Assembly (NCBI GenBank): GCA_003250175.1 | Contig: QKHD01000174.1 | Span: 1-18,036 of the forward strand | Direction of reading: 5' to 3' | DNA: 18,036 bases | Source of the DNA: Helicobacteraceae bacterium | Lineage (GTDB): Bacteria > Campylobacterota > Campylobacteria > Campylobacterales > SZUA-545 | In this document: one piece after another, positions 7,801 through 13,409 of the stretch | Numbering within the stretch: the first letter of the stretch is position 1 | How the letters are laid out: each line of letters opens with the position of its first letter | Made by a program: the position numbers and the translations under genes | The notes under the pieces: generated by a model | What the model was told of the DNA's origin: nothing | The model's database searches: none | What the model saw: only the letters and a program-made list of their open reading frames with translations

Positions 7801-8036
7801 TCCGTCCGATCGTCATGACCTCTCTCGCCTTTACCCTGGGGGTTGTGCCGCTGGCGATCAGCTCCGGAGCCGGGGCAGCCAGTCGTCACGCGATCGGAAC
7901 GGGTGTTATCGGCGGGATGCTGGCGGCGACCTTTATCGCCATCTTCTTTATCCCGCTCTTTTACCTCTATCTGGCGCAGCTTGGCGAATGGTTCGCCAAA
8001 AAGCGCAAGGGGACGAAAGGAGAATCCCATGCGTAA
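4899..8036 (+). CDS. cmeB: RND (HAE1) multidrug efflux inner-membrane transporter, CmeB/AcrB-like
   Basis: This is a proton-driven drug exporter of the inner membrane. At 1045 residues it has the length of AcrB and CmeB. It starts FFINRPIFATVLSIVIIMAG (transmembrane helix 1), followed by the large porter loop with EEYPQVTPPQVMV and YPGASAETLAKTVASPLEQ. Helices 2-6 lie around residues 340-500, a second porter loop follows, and helices 8-12 lie at about 875-1035. The proton-relay residues are present: D409 and D410 in VVDDAI (helix 4) and K937 in LSAKNAIL (helix 10). It begins 3 bases after the adaptor stop with GGGGGAG as ribosome site, and its end overlaps the channel gene by 8 bases. Substrates cannot be read from sequence; multidrug or bile-salt-like export is inferred from the family. 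Confidence 0.97.
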   Translation: MFSKFFINRPIFATVLSIVIIMAGVLSMRGLAVEEYPQVTPPQVMVMANYPGASAETLAKTVASPLEQAINGVDNMIYMSSTASSSGTVSLNISFETGTDPDQATINVNNRVQSALPLLPQEVQQMGVTVRKRTSTILEIIALTSDNPVHDTIFLSNYALLNIMDDLKRVEGVGDVVLFGNQEYAMRIWLKPDELAKHSISPSDIAGAIREQNSQFAPGKFAEQPYHEKTAFTYTVVTKGRFSDVGEFENIILRANSDGSHLRLKDVATIELGAGSYNFNATLNNKPMVPMAIFLQPGANALNTAEAVERKMQQVMQRFPEGMRYQVPYDTTTFVKISIQEVIKTFIEAIILVVLVIYLFLQHFRATLIPVLAVPVSIIGTFAGMYMLGFSINLLTLFGLVLAIGIVVDDAIIVIENVERTLRTRAISVKEATIEAMKEVTSPVIAIVLVLSAVFIPVALMSGFTGQMYRQFATTIVISVVISGIVALTLTPALCALLLHEKEPQPSWPLRKFNQFFDWATARFTAGVKQTIRHGLIAVLLFGGLIGISASMLQKIPTELVPSEDKGTLIAISMLPPASSLQRTEQVRNDITNTTLPNENVKDVIGLAGIDISSFSLKSSSGLSFIKLEDWSQRTRPDQHSSVLAGQFMGQLLQNPDALIFTLNPPPIMGMSMTGGFEMYVQNRTGTSYMEMNNYITQIVQKANARPELKMVRSTLDVNVPQYEVTLDREKAKSLNVSISEVFSTMQATFGSMYVNDFNMFGRTFKVYLQSDSHFRKGPESFKDVFVRSNDGHMVPLNSLLTHKRIIGPEIVERFNLFPAAKVTGEPKFGFSSGDAIRAIEEVAAEVLPEGYTLAWSGNSYQEKEMAGTGAQAFIYGIVLVFLILAALYERWLMPLAVITAVPFAVFGAIMAIWMRGLSNELYFQIGLVVLIGLSAKNAILIVEFAMQARAHGATILDSAIEAAKLRFRPIVMTSLAFTLGVVPLAISSGAGAASRHAIGTGVIGGMLAATFIAIFFIPLFYLYLAQLGEWFAKKRKGTKGESHA

Positions 8037-9450
8037 GGGTTTAATCTTAAGTGCCGCGGCAGCTGCGTTGCTGCTTGGCGGTTGTTCCTTCGCTCCGGAG
8101 ATGCAGACGCCCAACAGCGAACTGCCCCAGAATTTCGAATCTCCGGAACAGACGGGAAAAAGCGTCAGCCTGACCTGGTGGAAGGCCTTTAACGATCCCG
8201 TGCTCGATGCCCTGATCGACGAAGCCCTGGGGCACAACAGCGACCTGCTGCTGGCTGCGAGCAACGTGGCCAGCGCCCGCGCGGCCCTGGGAATCGAAAG
8301 TGCCTCCCTCTATCCGCAGCTCAATGCTTCTGCCGGGCTGACCCAGACCAACACCAGCGAGACCACCTACGGCTCGTATGGTGACGTCACCTATGACAGC
8401 TACTCCGCCAGTGCGGTGCTGAGCTACGAGATCGACCTCTGGGGCAAACTGCGCAACGCACGCAACGCCGCCGAGTCGACTCTGATGGCCCAGGAGGCCA
8501 ACCGTGCCGCCGTGCGTCTGGCGTTGGTGGCGGGTGTGGCGGAGAACTATTTTGCCCTGGCGACCATGGAGCAGAATGTCCGTGTGACCAAACAGGCCCT
8601 CGTCTCCCGTGAAGAGACCTACGCCTTTAGAAAAAAACAGTACGAGCGTGGGGTTGTCAGCGAACTGGTCTTGCGCCAGATCGAAGCCGACCTGGCGGGC
8701 ACCCGTGCCCAGTATGCCGCGTTGCAGCAGCAGCGCGCCCTGGCCTCCACGGCCCTGGCCATTCTGGTCGGGCGAACGCCCAAGGCGGTGATCGAAGGGA
8801 GCTTTACCCTGGCATCAACCCTTCCGGAGGCGGTGGAGATCCCGGCGGTGCTGCCCTCTGATCTGATGACGCGCCGCCCTGATATCAAAGCGGCCCTGGC
8901 GGCTTTGGAGTCGGCCAACTTTACCATCGGTTCCGCCAAGGCGGCCTACTTCCCCTCCTTCTCCCTGACAGGAAGTGCGGGTTATGCCAGCCAGACCGGG
9001 GGCGATCTTTTTGACAGTGCCTCCGGAATCTGGGGAACAGGCGTAGCCATGAACCTCTCGATCTTTGATTTTGGCCGAATCCGCGCCAATATCGAACGGG
9101 CGAAGGTGGCGAAAGAGGCGAGCATCACCCAGTACGACCAGGTGGTGCGCAAGGCCTTCGGCGAAGTGGCGGATGCGCTCAATAAGCAGCGCTACGGCAA
9201 AGCCCAGCTCAGTGCCCTGGAAGCCCAGGTCGAAGCTCTGAAACAGGCCCTGCACCTGGCCCAGAAGAAGTTTGACGCCGGTTACAGCGACTACCTGGAA
9301 GTTCTGGATGCCCAGCGATCCCTGCTGGGTGCCGAGACGGCCAGAAATACGGCGCGTCAAGGCGTGCTCAGTGCCTCCATCTCCATGTACAAAGCCCTGG
9401 GCGGCGGCTGGAGCGAAGCCGATCTTAAGAGCGTAACGGATGGCGAATAA
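8029..9450 (+). CDS. cmeC: Outer-membrane efflux channel lipoprotein (NodT/OprM/CmeC-like)
   Basis: This forms the TolC-like exit duct of the tripartite pump. From ATG 8029 the protein has 473 residues, with a lipoprotein signal whose lipobox LLGGC places the acylated cysteine at residue 19. Two related outer-membrane-efflux repeats follow. Diagnostic segments are WWKAFNDPVLDALIDEAL, SYEIDLWGKLRNAR and RRPDIKAALAALESANFTIG. AAGGAGA at 8016-8022 sits just before the start, inside the end of the pump gene. The open frame extends further upstream, but that part overlaps the pump gene and would bury the signal peptide. It shares the operon and promoter with the adaptor and pump, and overlaps the next gene by 11 bases. 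Confidence 0.95.
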   Translation: MRKGLILSAAAAALLLGGCSFAPEMQTPNSELPQNFESPEQTGKSVSLTWWKAFNDPVLDALIDEALGHNSDLLLAASNVASARAALGIESASLYPQLNASAGLTQTNTSETTYGSYGDVTYDSYSASAVLSYEIDLWGKLRNARNAAESTLMAQEANRAAVRLALVAGVAENYFALATMEQNVRVTKQALVSREETYAFRKKQYERGVVSELVLRQIEADLAGTRAQYAALQQQRALASTALAILVGRTPKAVIEGSFTLASTLPEAVEIPAVLPSDLMTRRPDIKAALAALESANFTIGSAKAAYFPSFSLTGSAGYASQTGGDLFDSASGIWGTGVAMNLSIFDFGRIRANIERAKVAKEASITQYDQVVRKAFGEVADALNKQRYGKAQLSALEAQVEALKQALHLAQKKFDAGYSDYLEVLDAQRSLLGAETARNTARQGVLSASISMYKALGGGWSEADLKSVTDGE

Positions 9451-9736
9451 CCCGAAAGAGCTGCCAAACTGGTGGGTCTATATGCTGAAGTGTTGCGACG
9501 GCAGCCTCTATACGGGGGTGACCACCGAGCTGGCGCGCCGGGTGGAGGAGCACAACAGCTCCCCCCGCGGTGCCCGCTACACCAAAAGCCGACGCCCCGT
9601 GGAGCTGGTCTACTCGCAGGTGTGTGATGGGCGCTCCAAGGCGCTTGTACTGGAATCACGGATCAAGCGGATGTCTCGGCAGGAAAAGCTGGGATTAATC
9701 GAAGGAAAAGGCTCCGCCACGAACGAGGCGGAGTAG
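9440..9736 (+). CDS. GIY-YIG domain protein of the YhbQ/UPF0213 type
   Basis: The 98-residue protein is a stand-alone GIY-YIG nuclease fold: VYML at 13-16 and YTG at 24-26 form the two core strands, R33 lies in the following helix, and E72 in LESRIK is the metal-binding glutamate. All catalytic positions appear intact. Members of this small family are structure-specific DNA endonucleases or of unknown role; the substrate here cannot be told. The ATG lies inside the end of the channel gene (11-base overlap), so it is likely co-transcribed with the pump, though a functional link is doubtful. No terminator is obvious in the 7 bases before the convergent small gene. Confidence 0.9.
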   Translation: MANNPKELPNWWVYMLKCCDGSLYTGVTTELARRVEEHNSSPRGARYTKSRRPVELVYSQVCDGRSKALVLESRIKRMSRQEKLGLIEGKGSATNEAE

Positions 9737-9743
9737 AGCAGGG

Positions 9744-9851
9744 TTAGTTGGCGACGGTTCCGCCGATGTGGGTCAGGGTCGCGGCGGTGCCGATGACCAT
9801 GAAAATAACAAATGCCGCGACGGCGATGATCATGTACGTCTTCTGTGACAT
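9744..9851 (-). CDS. 35-residue single-span membrane protein
   Basis: Reading the minus strand from ATG 9851 gives MSQKTYMIIAVAAFVIFMVI, then GTAATLTHIGGTVAN and a TAA stop at 9744-9746. One strongly hydrophobic helix (about residues 6-28) predicts a tiny inner-membrane protein. The evidence that it is real is indirect but good: AAAGGAG at proper spacing before the ATG, an extended -10 box (TGATATAAT) a few bases further up, and a short leader able to form a hairpin. I do not recognise the family; subunits of respiratory complexes and stress-linked small membrane proteins have this look, but that is only analogy. Confidence 0.62.
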   Translation of the reverse strand: MSQKTYMIIAVAAFVIFMVIGTAATLTHIGGTVAN

Positions 9852-9878
9852 AGGTGCTCCTTTTCTGAAAGTGCACCT
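9852..9878 (-). promoter_or_regulatory. Leader hairpin with the ribosome site in its loop
   Basis: AGGTGC and GCACCT (9873-9878 and 9852-9857) are perfect 6-base arms around a 15-base loop. On the minus-strand message the loop holds the AAAGGAG ribosome site, and the second arm ends directly at the ATG of the 35-residue gene. It could also be a protein-binding operator just after the -10 box. Confidence 0.5.
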
Positions 9879-9887
9879 ATTATATCA
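9879..9887 (-). promoter_or_regulatory. Extended -10 promoter of the 35-residue gene
   Basis: On the minus strand TGATATAAT is a perfect TATAAT with the TGn extension. No good -35 is seen, which is common for extended -10 promoters and for Campylobacterota. It lies about 30 bases before the ATG. Confidence 0.6.
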
Positions 9888-9923
9888 CTCGAAAAATATA
9901 AACTTTCCTTAAAAAAGTGCAGT

Positions 9924-10256
9924 TTACTTCTTGACGCAGCGGACCTGCATCTTAAAGGTCTTGGGGCTGTGGTGGCTGCTTCCATCCATGAAATTGACAT
10001 AAAGCGCCTGTTCAAAATCTCCGGTGAATTCGCTGTAGGACCAGTAGTAGTCTTTTTTGAAGGCCTCTTTGATTTTGCTGTTGTAAGCGCTTTTGAGGTC
10101 CTTGGCGGAGGGCAGGCGGCCGCCCTTGAAGTCGCAGTAGTCTACGGCCTCTTCCCAGGTACGTTTGCGCGGTGATTCGTCCACCAGCCATTGGGCCGCC
10201 TGCAGCGAGGTTCCCAGCATCACGGAAGCGGCCAGTGCCAGAGCAAAATATCTCAT
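9924..10256 (-). CDS. Exported DUF1566/Lcl_C-like (FGE-sulfatase/C-type-lectin fold) protein
   Basis: The 110-residue product begins with a signal peptide (MRYFALALAASVMLGTSLQA, cleavage probably after AQA or QAA). The mature part has WLVDES, then TWEEAVDYCDFKGGRLPSAK, YYWSYSEF, ALYVNFMDGSS and a final VRCVKK. The W-AV-YC-GGRLPS and FMDG-S-VRCV pattern is that of DUF1566 domains and the formylglycine-generating-enzyme-like fold. Two cysteines (in DYC and VRC) could form a disulfide in the periplasm. It is a single minimal domain with no partner domain. An AAGGATAAGGGA ribosome site precedes ATG 10256. It lies 30 bases behind bioF on the same strand. Its function is unknown. Confidence 0.72.
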   Translation of the reverse strand: MRYFALALAASVMLGTSLQAAQWLVDESPRKRTWEEAVDYCDFKGGRLPSAKDLKSAYNSKIKEAFKKDYYWSYSEFTGDFEQALYVNFMDGSSHHSPKTFKMQVRCVKK

Positions 10257-10286
10257 TCCCTTATCCTTCGTCGTCGGTTTGCAGTA

Positions 10287-11390
10287 TTATGATATATTCT
10301 TGATTAGATTCAGCAGGCGTTTGAGCGCCTTGGGTTCGCCCAGGCGCAGGATAACCCGAAGGATCGGCTCTTTCACCGTCGGCGGACGGATCGCCCCTAC
10401 CTCAAACCCCTCAGCCAAAAGTTTATCCCGCATCTCCAGCGCCGTCTGTGAATCCTTCATGGGAATGGGCAGAATGAGCGACGGGGTAACAAGCCCCAGA
10501 ATCTCCTCCGCTTTTGCCCGGCTGGCATCAATTTCGCGGCGCAGTTTCTTGCGGTTTTTGTGCAGATATTGCAGGTTGTGATCGGCCAGGGCGATGTCAA
10601 AGAGGCTAGGTGCGGTGGCGTAGATGACACTCTTGGCTCTATTTTCCAAAAAGCTGATCACCTCCGGATTACCCAGAATATAGGCGCCATAGCTGCCGTA
10701 CGCCTTGCCCAGGGTGCCCATCTTGATGTGGTTGGCGGAGGGGGCGATGCCGTAATGGTCGAAAATACCCAGCAGGTTGTTGCCGATGACGCCGCTGCTG
10801 TGGGCTTCGTCGACCATCAGCATAATACCGTGGCGTTCCGCCAGATCAAAGAGCTCGCGTGCCGCCAGGTCGCCGCCCATGGAGTAGACCCCTTCAATGG
10901 CCATGTAGGCGTTTTTGTGCGGGGTCTTTTGCAGGATTTTTTCCGCCGCCTCCGCATCGTTGTGGGGAAAGAATTTGACCGTCGCTTCGCAGAGTTTGGC
11001 GGCGACGATACCGCTGGCGTGGTAGTCGGCGTCCATGAGGAGCAGGTCGCCCTTGCGGGGCAGGGCCTCGATCATGGCGAGGTTGGCCAGAAAGCCGCTG
11101 CCCACCACCAGCCCCGACTCAAAACCGTTCAGTTTGCACAGACGGGCTTCAAAGGCCTGGTGAATGGGGTGGTACCCGCCCACAAGCTGGGAAGACTTCG
11201 GGGCAAACCACGGAAAGGACTTGAGGGTTTGGTAGGCTTTTTTGAGCTGCCCTTTTTTCTCCGCCAGACCCAGGTAGTCGTTGGAGGCGAAGTCGAAGGC
11301 CTTGGGGTTGCTCTGGATACGCATCCGGAAACGCCCGGCGTTTTTAAGGGCCTGGAGGCTTCGGGAGAGGGTGCTTTGTTTAGTGCTCAT
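10287..11390 (-). CDS. bioF: 8-amino-7-oxononanoate synthase (BioF-like alpha-oxoamine synthase)
   Basis: BioF condenses pimeloyl-ACP/CoA with L-alanine, with PLP, in the first committed step of biotin ring assembly. The 367-residue protein shows FASNDYLGL near the N terminus, GSGFLANLA, DADYHASG with H124 (PLP stacking), VDEAHSSG (PLP aspartate and histidine), and GTLGKAYGSYGAY with K229 as the likely PLP lysine. The late motif VGAIRPPTV with LRV is shared with the H. pylori BioF as I remember it. It is slightly short for BioF (about 385). Related enzymes (KBL, HemA-type) use the same fold, but these motifs and this length favour BioF. The ATG overlaps the preceding 53-aa gene by 11 bases and has AAGGA upstream. 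No other bio gene is in view. Confidence 0.9.
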   Translation of the reverse strand: MSTKQSTLSRSLQALKNAGRFRMRIQSNPKAFDFASNDYLGLAEKKGQLKKAYQTLKSFPWFAPKSSQLVGGYHPIHQAFEARLCKLNGFESGLVVGSGFLANLAMIEALPRKGDLLLMDADYHASGIVAAKLCEATVKFFPHNDAEAAEKILQKTPHKNAYMAIEGVYSMGGDLAARELFDLAERHGIMLMVDEAHSSGVIGNNLLGIFDHYGIAPSANHIKMGTLGKAYGSYGAYILGNPEVISFLENRAKSVIYATAPSLFDIALADHNLQYLHKNRKKLRREIDASRAKAEEILGLVTPSLILPIPMKDSQTALEMRDKLLAEGFEVGAIRPPTVKEPILRVILRLGEPKALKRLLNLIKNIS

Positions 11391-11541
11391 GTCGTTCCTT
11401 GTGTGTTTTGCGGATGTTGCGGATCATCAGGGCCAAAAAGGCGAGGGCGATGAGGGTGTAAAGGGCCCCCAGACCGTAACCGCCCCGGCCAAACTCGGTA
11501 ACGGCGAGGCCAAGAAAGACCACGGCAATAATCAGACACAT
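11380..11541 (-). CDS. 53-residue membrane protein between maf and bioF
   Basis: Reading the minus strand from ATG 11541 gives a first hydrophobic helix MCLIIAVVFLGLAV, a glycine-rich turn TEFGRGGYGLG, a second helix ALYTLIALAFLALMI and a basic tail RNIRKTHKERHEH. This is a two-span hairpin with a positively charged C-terminal end. AAGGAG at ideal spacing before the ATG, and an 11-base overlap with bioF, argue for a translated gene in the copD-maf-bioF run. I do not recognise the family. The basic tail suggests both ends face the cytoplasm, which is inference. Confidence 0.66.
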   Translation of the reverse strand: MCLIIAVVFLGLAVTEFGRGGYGLGALYTLIALAFLALMIRNIRKTHKERHEH

Positions 11542-11550
11542 AGAAGCTCC

Positions 11551-12096
11551 TTAGAGAAAGGGGATGAGTTTTTCGATGGTAAGCCCCATGGCGCAGCTCT
11601 CCAGGCCACGGACGCTCCGGATATAGGGTTTGCAAAAGCCCTCCACCATGCAGGCCCCCGCCTTGCCCTGCCATTCGCCGCCGGCAAGGTAGCGTTCCAG
11701 ATGCTCCGGATCGAAGGGGGCAAAGTCGTAGACAGTGGCGGAGAGGTCAATGTAGTCAAGCTTGGGGGTGTGGTAGATGGTGCAGGTCAATATGGCGGTT
11801 TCGCTGCCGCTTTGGGTTTGCAGCGTCGCGCGGGCTTCCTCCACGGAGTAGGCCTTGCGGAGGATCTTGCCCCCGGCGGTTACCACCGTATCGGCACAGA
11901 GAATCTTCTGATCTTGGCCAAAATCCTCCAGGGCGTGCTGCATTTTCAGACGGGTGGCCTGGTAGACGAAACTTTTGGGACAATCGGTCTGGATACTCTC
12001 CTCGTCCGCCTCCGTGGCCCGCTGGGTAAAGGCGATGCCGTGGGCGTTTAAGATCGCTGCCCTGGTCGGGGAGGCGGAGGCGAGGATCAGCATCAT
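11551..12096 (-). CDS. maf: Maf family nucleoside triphosphate pyrophosphatase
   Basis: Maf proteins hydrolyse non-canonical or canonical nucleoside triphosphates to monophosphates, as house-cleaning or division-linked enzymes. The 181-residue protein has the N-terminal LASASPTR (nucleotide-binding loop, residues 5-12), acidic EADEE at 29-33, CADTVV with catalytic D69, and GEWQGKAGACMVEG in the second half. The usual LGKP motif reads LRKAY here. The start is at one of two adjacent ATGs (12096 or 12093); the first overlaps the stop of the upstream CopD-like gene. As I recall, maf follows alaS in Campylobacter; here an extra block lies between them. Confidence 0.9.
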   Translation of the reverse strand: MMLILASASPTRAAILNAHGIAFTQRATEADEESIQTDCPKSFVYQATRLKMQHALEDFGQDQKILCADTVVTAGGKILRKAYSVEEARATLQTQSGSETAILTCTIYHTPKLDYIDLSATVYDFAPFDPEHLERYLAGGEWQGKAGACMVEGFCKPYIRSVRGLESCAMGLTIEKLIPFL

Positions 12097-12578
12097 ACGC
12101 CCCGCAGGACGATACCGAAATAGAGGGCCACGAGGCCTAAAAAGATATTGACGGGAATCATCACCTTGCTGATGTGACCCAGGTGTTTGGCCATTATCTG
12201 GTCATCGCCAAGGTAAAAGGCGCGTTCGGCCTTTTTGCGTTTGATCATCATGGCGATCAGGTTGGCGAACATTACGAGCAAAATGGTCTCTTTAACGTGG
12301 GCGATGACGGAGAGCTCCGGAGCGTTTTCACTAAACCCGTAGCCCAAAACCAGCAGCGTTCCGGTGAGCATGAGCAAAAAGACAAAGGCCAGAACGAAGA
12401 AAAAGAGCCGTTTCATCACCTCCAGGGTACGGGGAATGCGGCTTTTTGGGTCGCTGATTTTTTGTAAAGAGGGGTGGACGGCAACGCGGATGACGATCAT
12501 TCCGCCGACCCAGATCATGGCGCTGATGACGTGGAAAAAGATTAAAAGACGGCCGTATTCGGCGATAAAAAGATCCAT
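12093..12578 (-). CDS. Four-helix membrane protein, CopD/DUF2269-like
   Basis: The 161-residue protein has four predicted membrane helices (about residues 8-30, 55-78, 88-110 and 135-157). The first carries FFHVISAMIWVGGMIV, with H16 followed by the W-G-G pattern seen in CopD-like and other small haem- or copper-associated membrane families. A conserved-looking H also lies in the third helix region (AHVKE). Its role could be in copper or haem handling, but that is only family analogy. It is the first gene of the minus-strand run leading to maf, the 53-aa gene and bioF. The ribosome site is AAAGGG before ATG 12578. The opposite-strand gene at 12689 diverges from it. Confidence 0.7.
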   Translation of the reverse strand: MDLFIAEYGRLLIFFHVISAMIWVGGMIVIRVAVHPSLQKISDPKSRIPRTLEVMKRLFFFVLAFVFLLMLTGTLLVLGYGFSENAPELSVIAHVKETILLVMFANLIAMMIKRKKAERAFYLGDDQIMAKHLGHISKVMIPVNIFLGLVALYFGIVLRGV

Positions 12579-12688
12579 GGGTTTCCCTTTGTAACCGAGA
12601 AATAAATATGATGTGATTAAAACATATTGCGACTAAATCCCTGAATAATCGTGTGATAGAATGAAAGATATCATCATAAGGAGAGTGA
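12579..12688. promoter_or_regulatory. Divergent intergenic region with plus-strand extended -10 promoter
   Basis: This AT-rich 110-base gap separates the CopD-like gene (minus) from the exported protein gene (plus). On the plus strand, TGATAGAAT (12654-12662) is an extended -10 box, followed by AAGGAG at 12678-12683 and ATG 12689. No convincing -35 is present. A minus-strand promoter for the CopD-like gene must also lie here, but none stands out. Confidence 0.5.
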
Positions 12689-13369
12689 ATGAAAAAGATT
12701 ACCCTAGCCTTGATCGTCGGTCTGATGCTTGCCGCCAACATGACCGCGTCCGACGAGGCACAACAGCTTGGCGACACCGTAGAAGGCGTAGCGGATGTGG
12801 CTAAAAACATCAAAAAGGATGCAAAAAAACAGGTTCGCATCAGCGCCAACCTGATTCCCGACCAGCTTAACCGTTCCGTCGACAACCCCGCTGCGGAAAA
12901 CCTGATCGACGATACGGCGTACCACTATGAGGTTTCTGTTCTTTTTGAATCCAACAAGCAGGATTTTTTTGGGATCGCCCAGTCAACCCATGCCTATTTC
13001 TCACTGCATATGCTCAAATACATCAACTCCGGAGAGGATGGCAGCTATTGGGCCGATAGCACCGAATCTCTGGCTTTTGTCTACGGGCACCGTTACTACA
13101 GTGAATCCGATTATCAGGGCTTTGGGTACGGCTGGTATGCGGGGCTGTCCAAATGGTCAAACAGTGATGCCTACTACTGGTATGCTCCCAACGGAACGGT
13201 ATATACGGACTATACCGACGAAGGGGTCAGTGCCATTGCCGCAGGTGAAGTTTTTTATGATGTAAATCTGGAGAATTTCGTTGCAACACCCCGGGCCATT
13301 ATCAGCATTGATACCAATACGGGAGAATTGCTTTTTGCCGCCCAGTTCATGGTGGGCGTGAAGTTTTAA
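12689..13369 (+). CDS. Exported protein of unknown function, probably outer membrane
   Basis: The 226-residue product has a signal peptide (MKKITLALIVGLMLAANMTA, cut probably before SDEAQ). A short helical stretch (about residues 22-48, QQLGDTVEGVADVAKNIKKD) precedes a region rich in aromatic, beta-strand-like segments (YEVSVLFES, AYFSLHML, GFGYGWYAGLSKW). It ends FAAQFMVGVKF, with the terminal phenylalanine favoured by beta-barrel proteins for BAM recognition. I do not recognise the family. It could be a small eight-stranded barrel with a periplasmic N-terminal helix. It has its own extended -10 promoter and AAGGAG site, stands alone on the plus strand, and is followed by a hairpin at 13372. 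Confidence 0.75.
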   Translation: MKKITLALIVGLMLAANMTASDEAQQLGDTVEGVADVAKNIKKDAKKQVRISANLIPDQLNRSVDNPAAENLIDDTAYHYEVSVLFESNKQDFFGIAQSTHAYFSLHMLKYINSGEDGSYWADSTESLAFVYGHRYYSESDYQGFGYGWYAGLSKWSNSDAYYWYAPNGTVYTDYTDEGVSAIAAGEVFYDVNLENFVATPRAIISIDTNTGELLFAAQFMVGVKF

Positions 13370-13391
13370 AACCGACTCCGGAGGGAGTCGG
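13365..13391 (-). terminator. Intrinsic terminator of alaS
   Basis: CCGACTCC (13372-13379) and GGAGTCGG (13384-13391) form an 8-base stem with a 4-base loop. On the minus strand it is followed by TTTT, 19 bases after the alaS stop. On the plus strand there is no T run, so it would be weak for the exported-protein gene. It contains a TCCGGA copy. Confidence 0.75.
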
Positions 13392-13409
13392 CAAAAGAGA
13401 GGCGAACCC

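Noticed and set aside
7843..8028. N-terminal extension of the outer-membrane channel open frame
   Set aside because: It overlaps the last helices of the pump in another frame and would place the lipoprotein signal internally; ATG 8029 has a good ribosome site and a proper lipobox.
9895..9930. Possible terminator after the DUF1566-like gene
   Set aside because: On the minus strand there is a T6 run, but the preceding arms (AAGT/ACTT) pair over only four bases; too weak to call.
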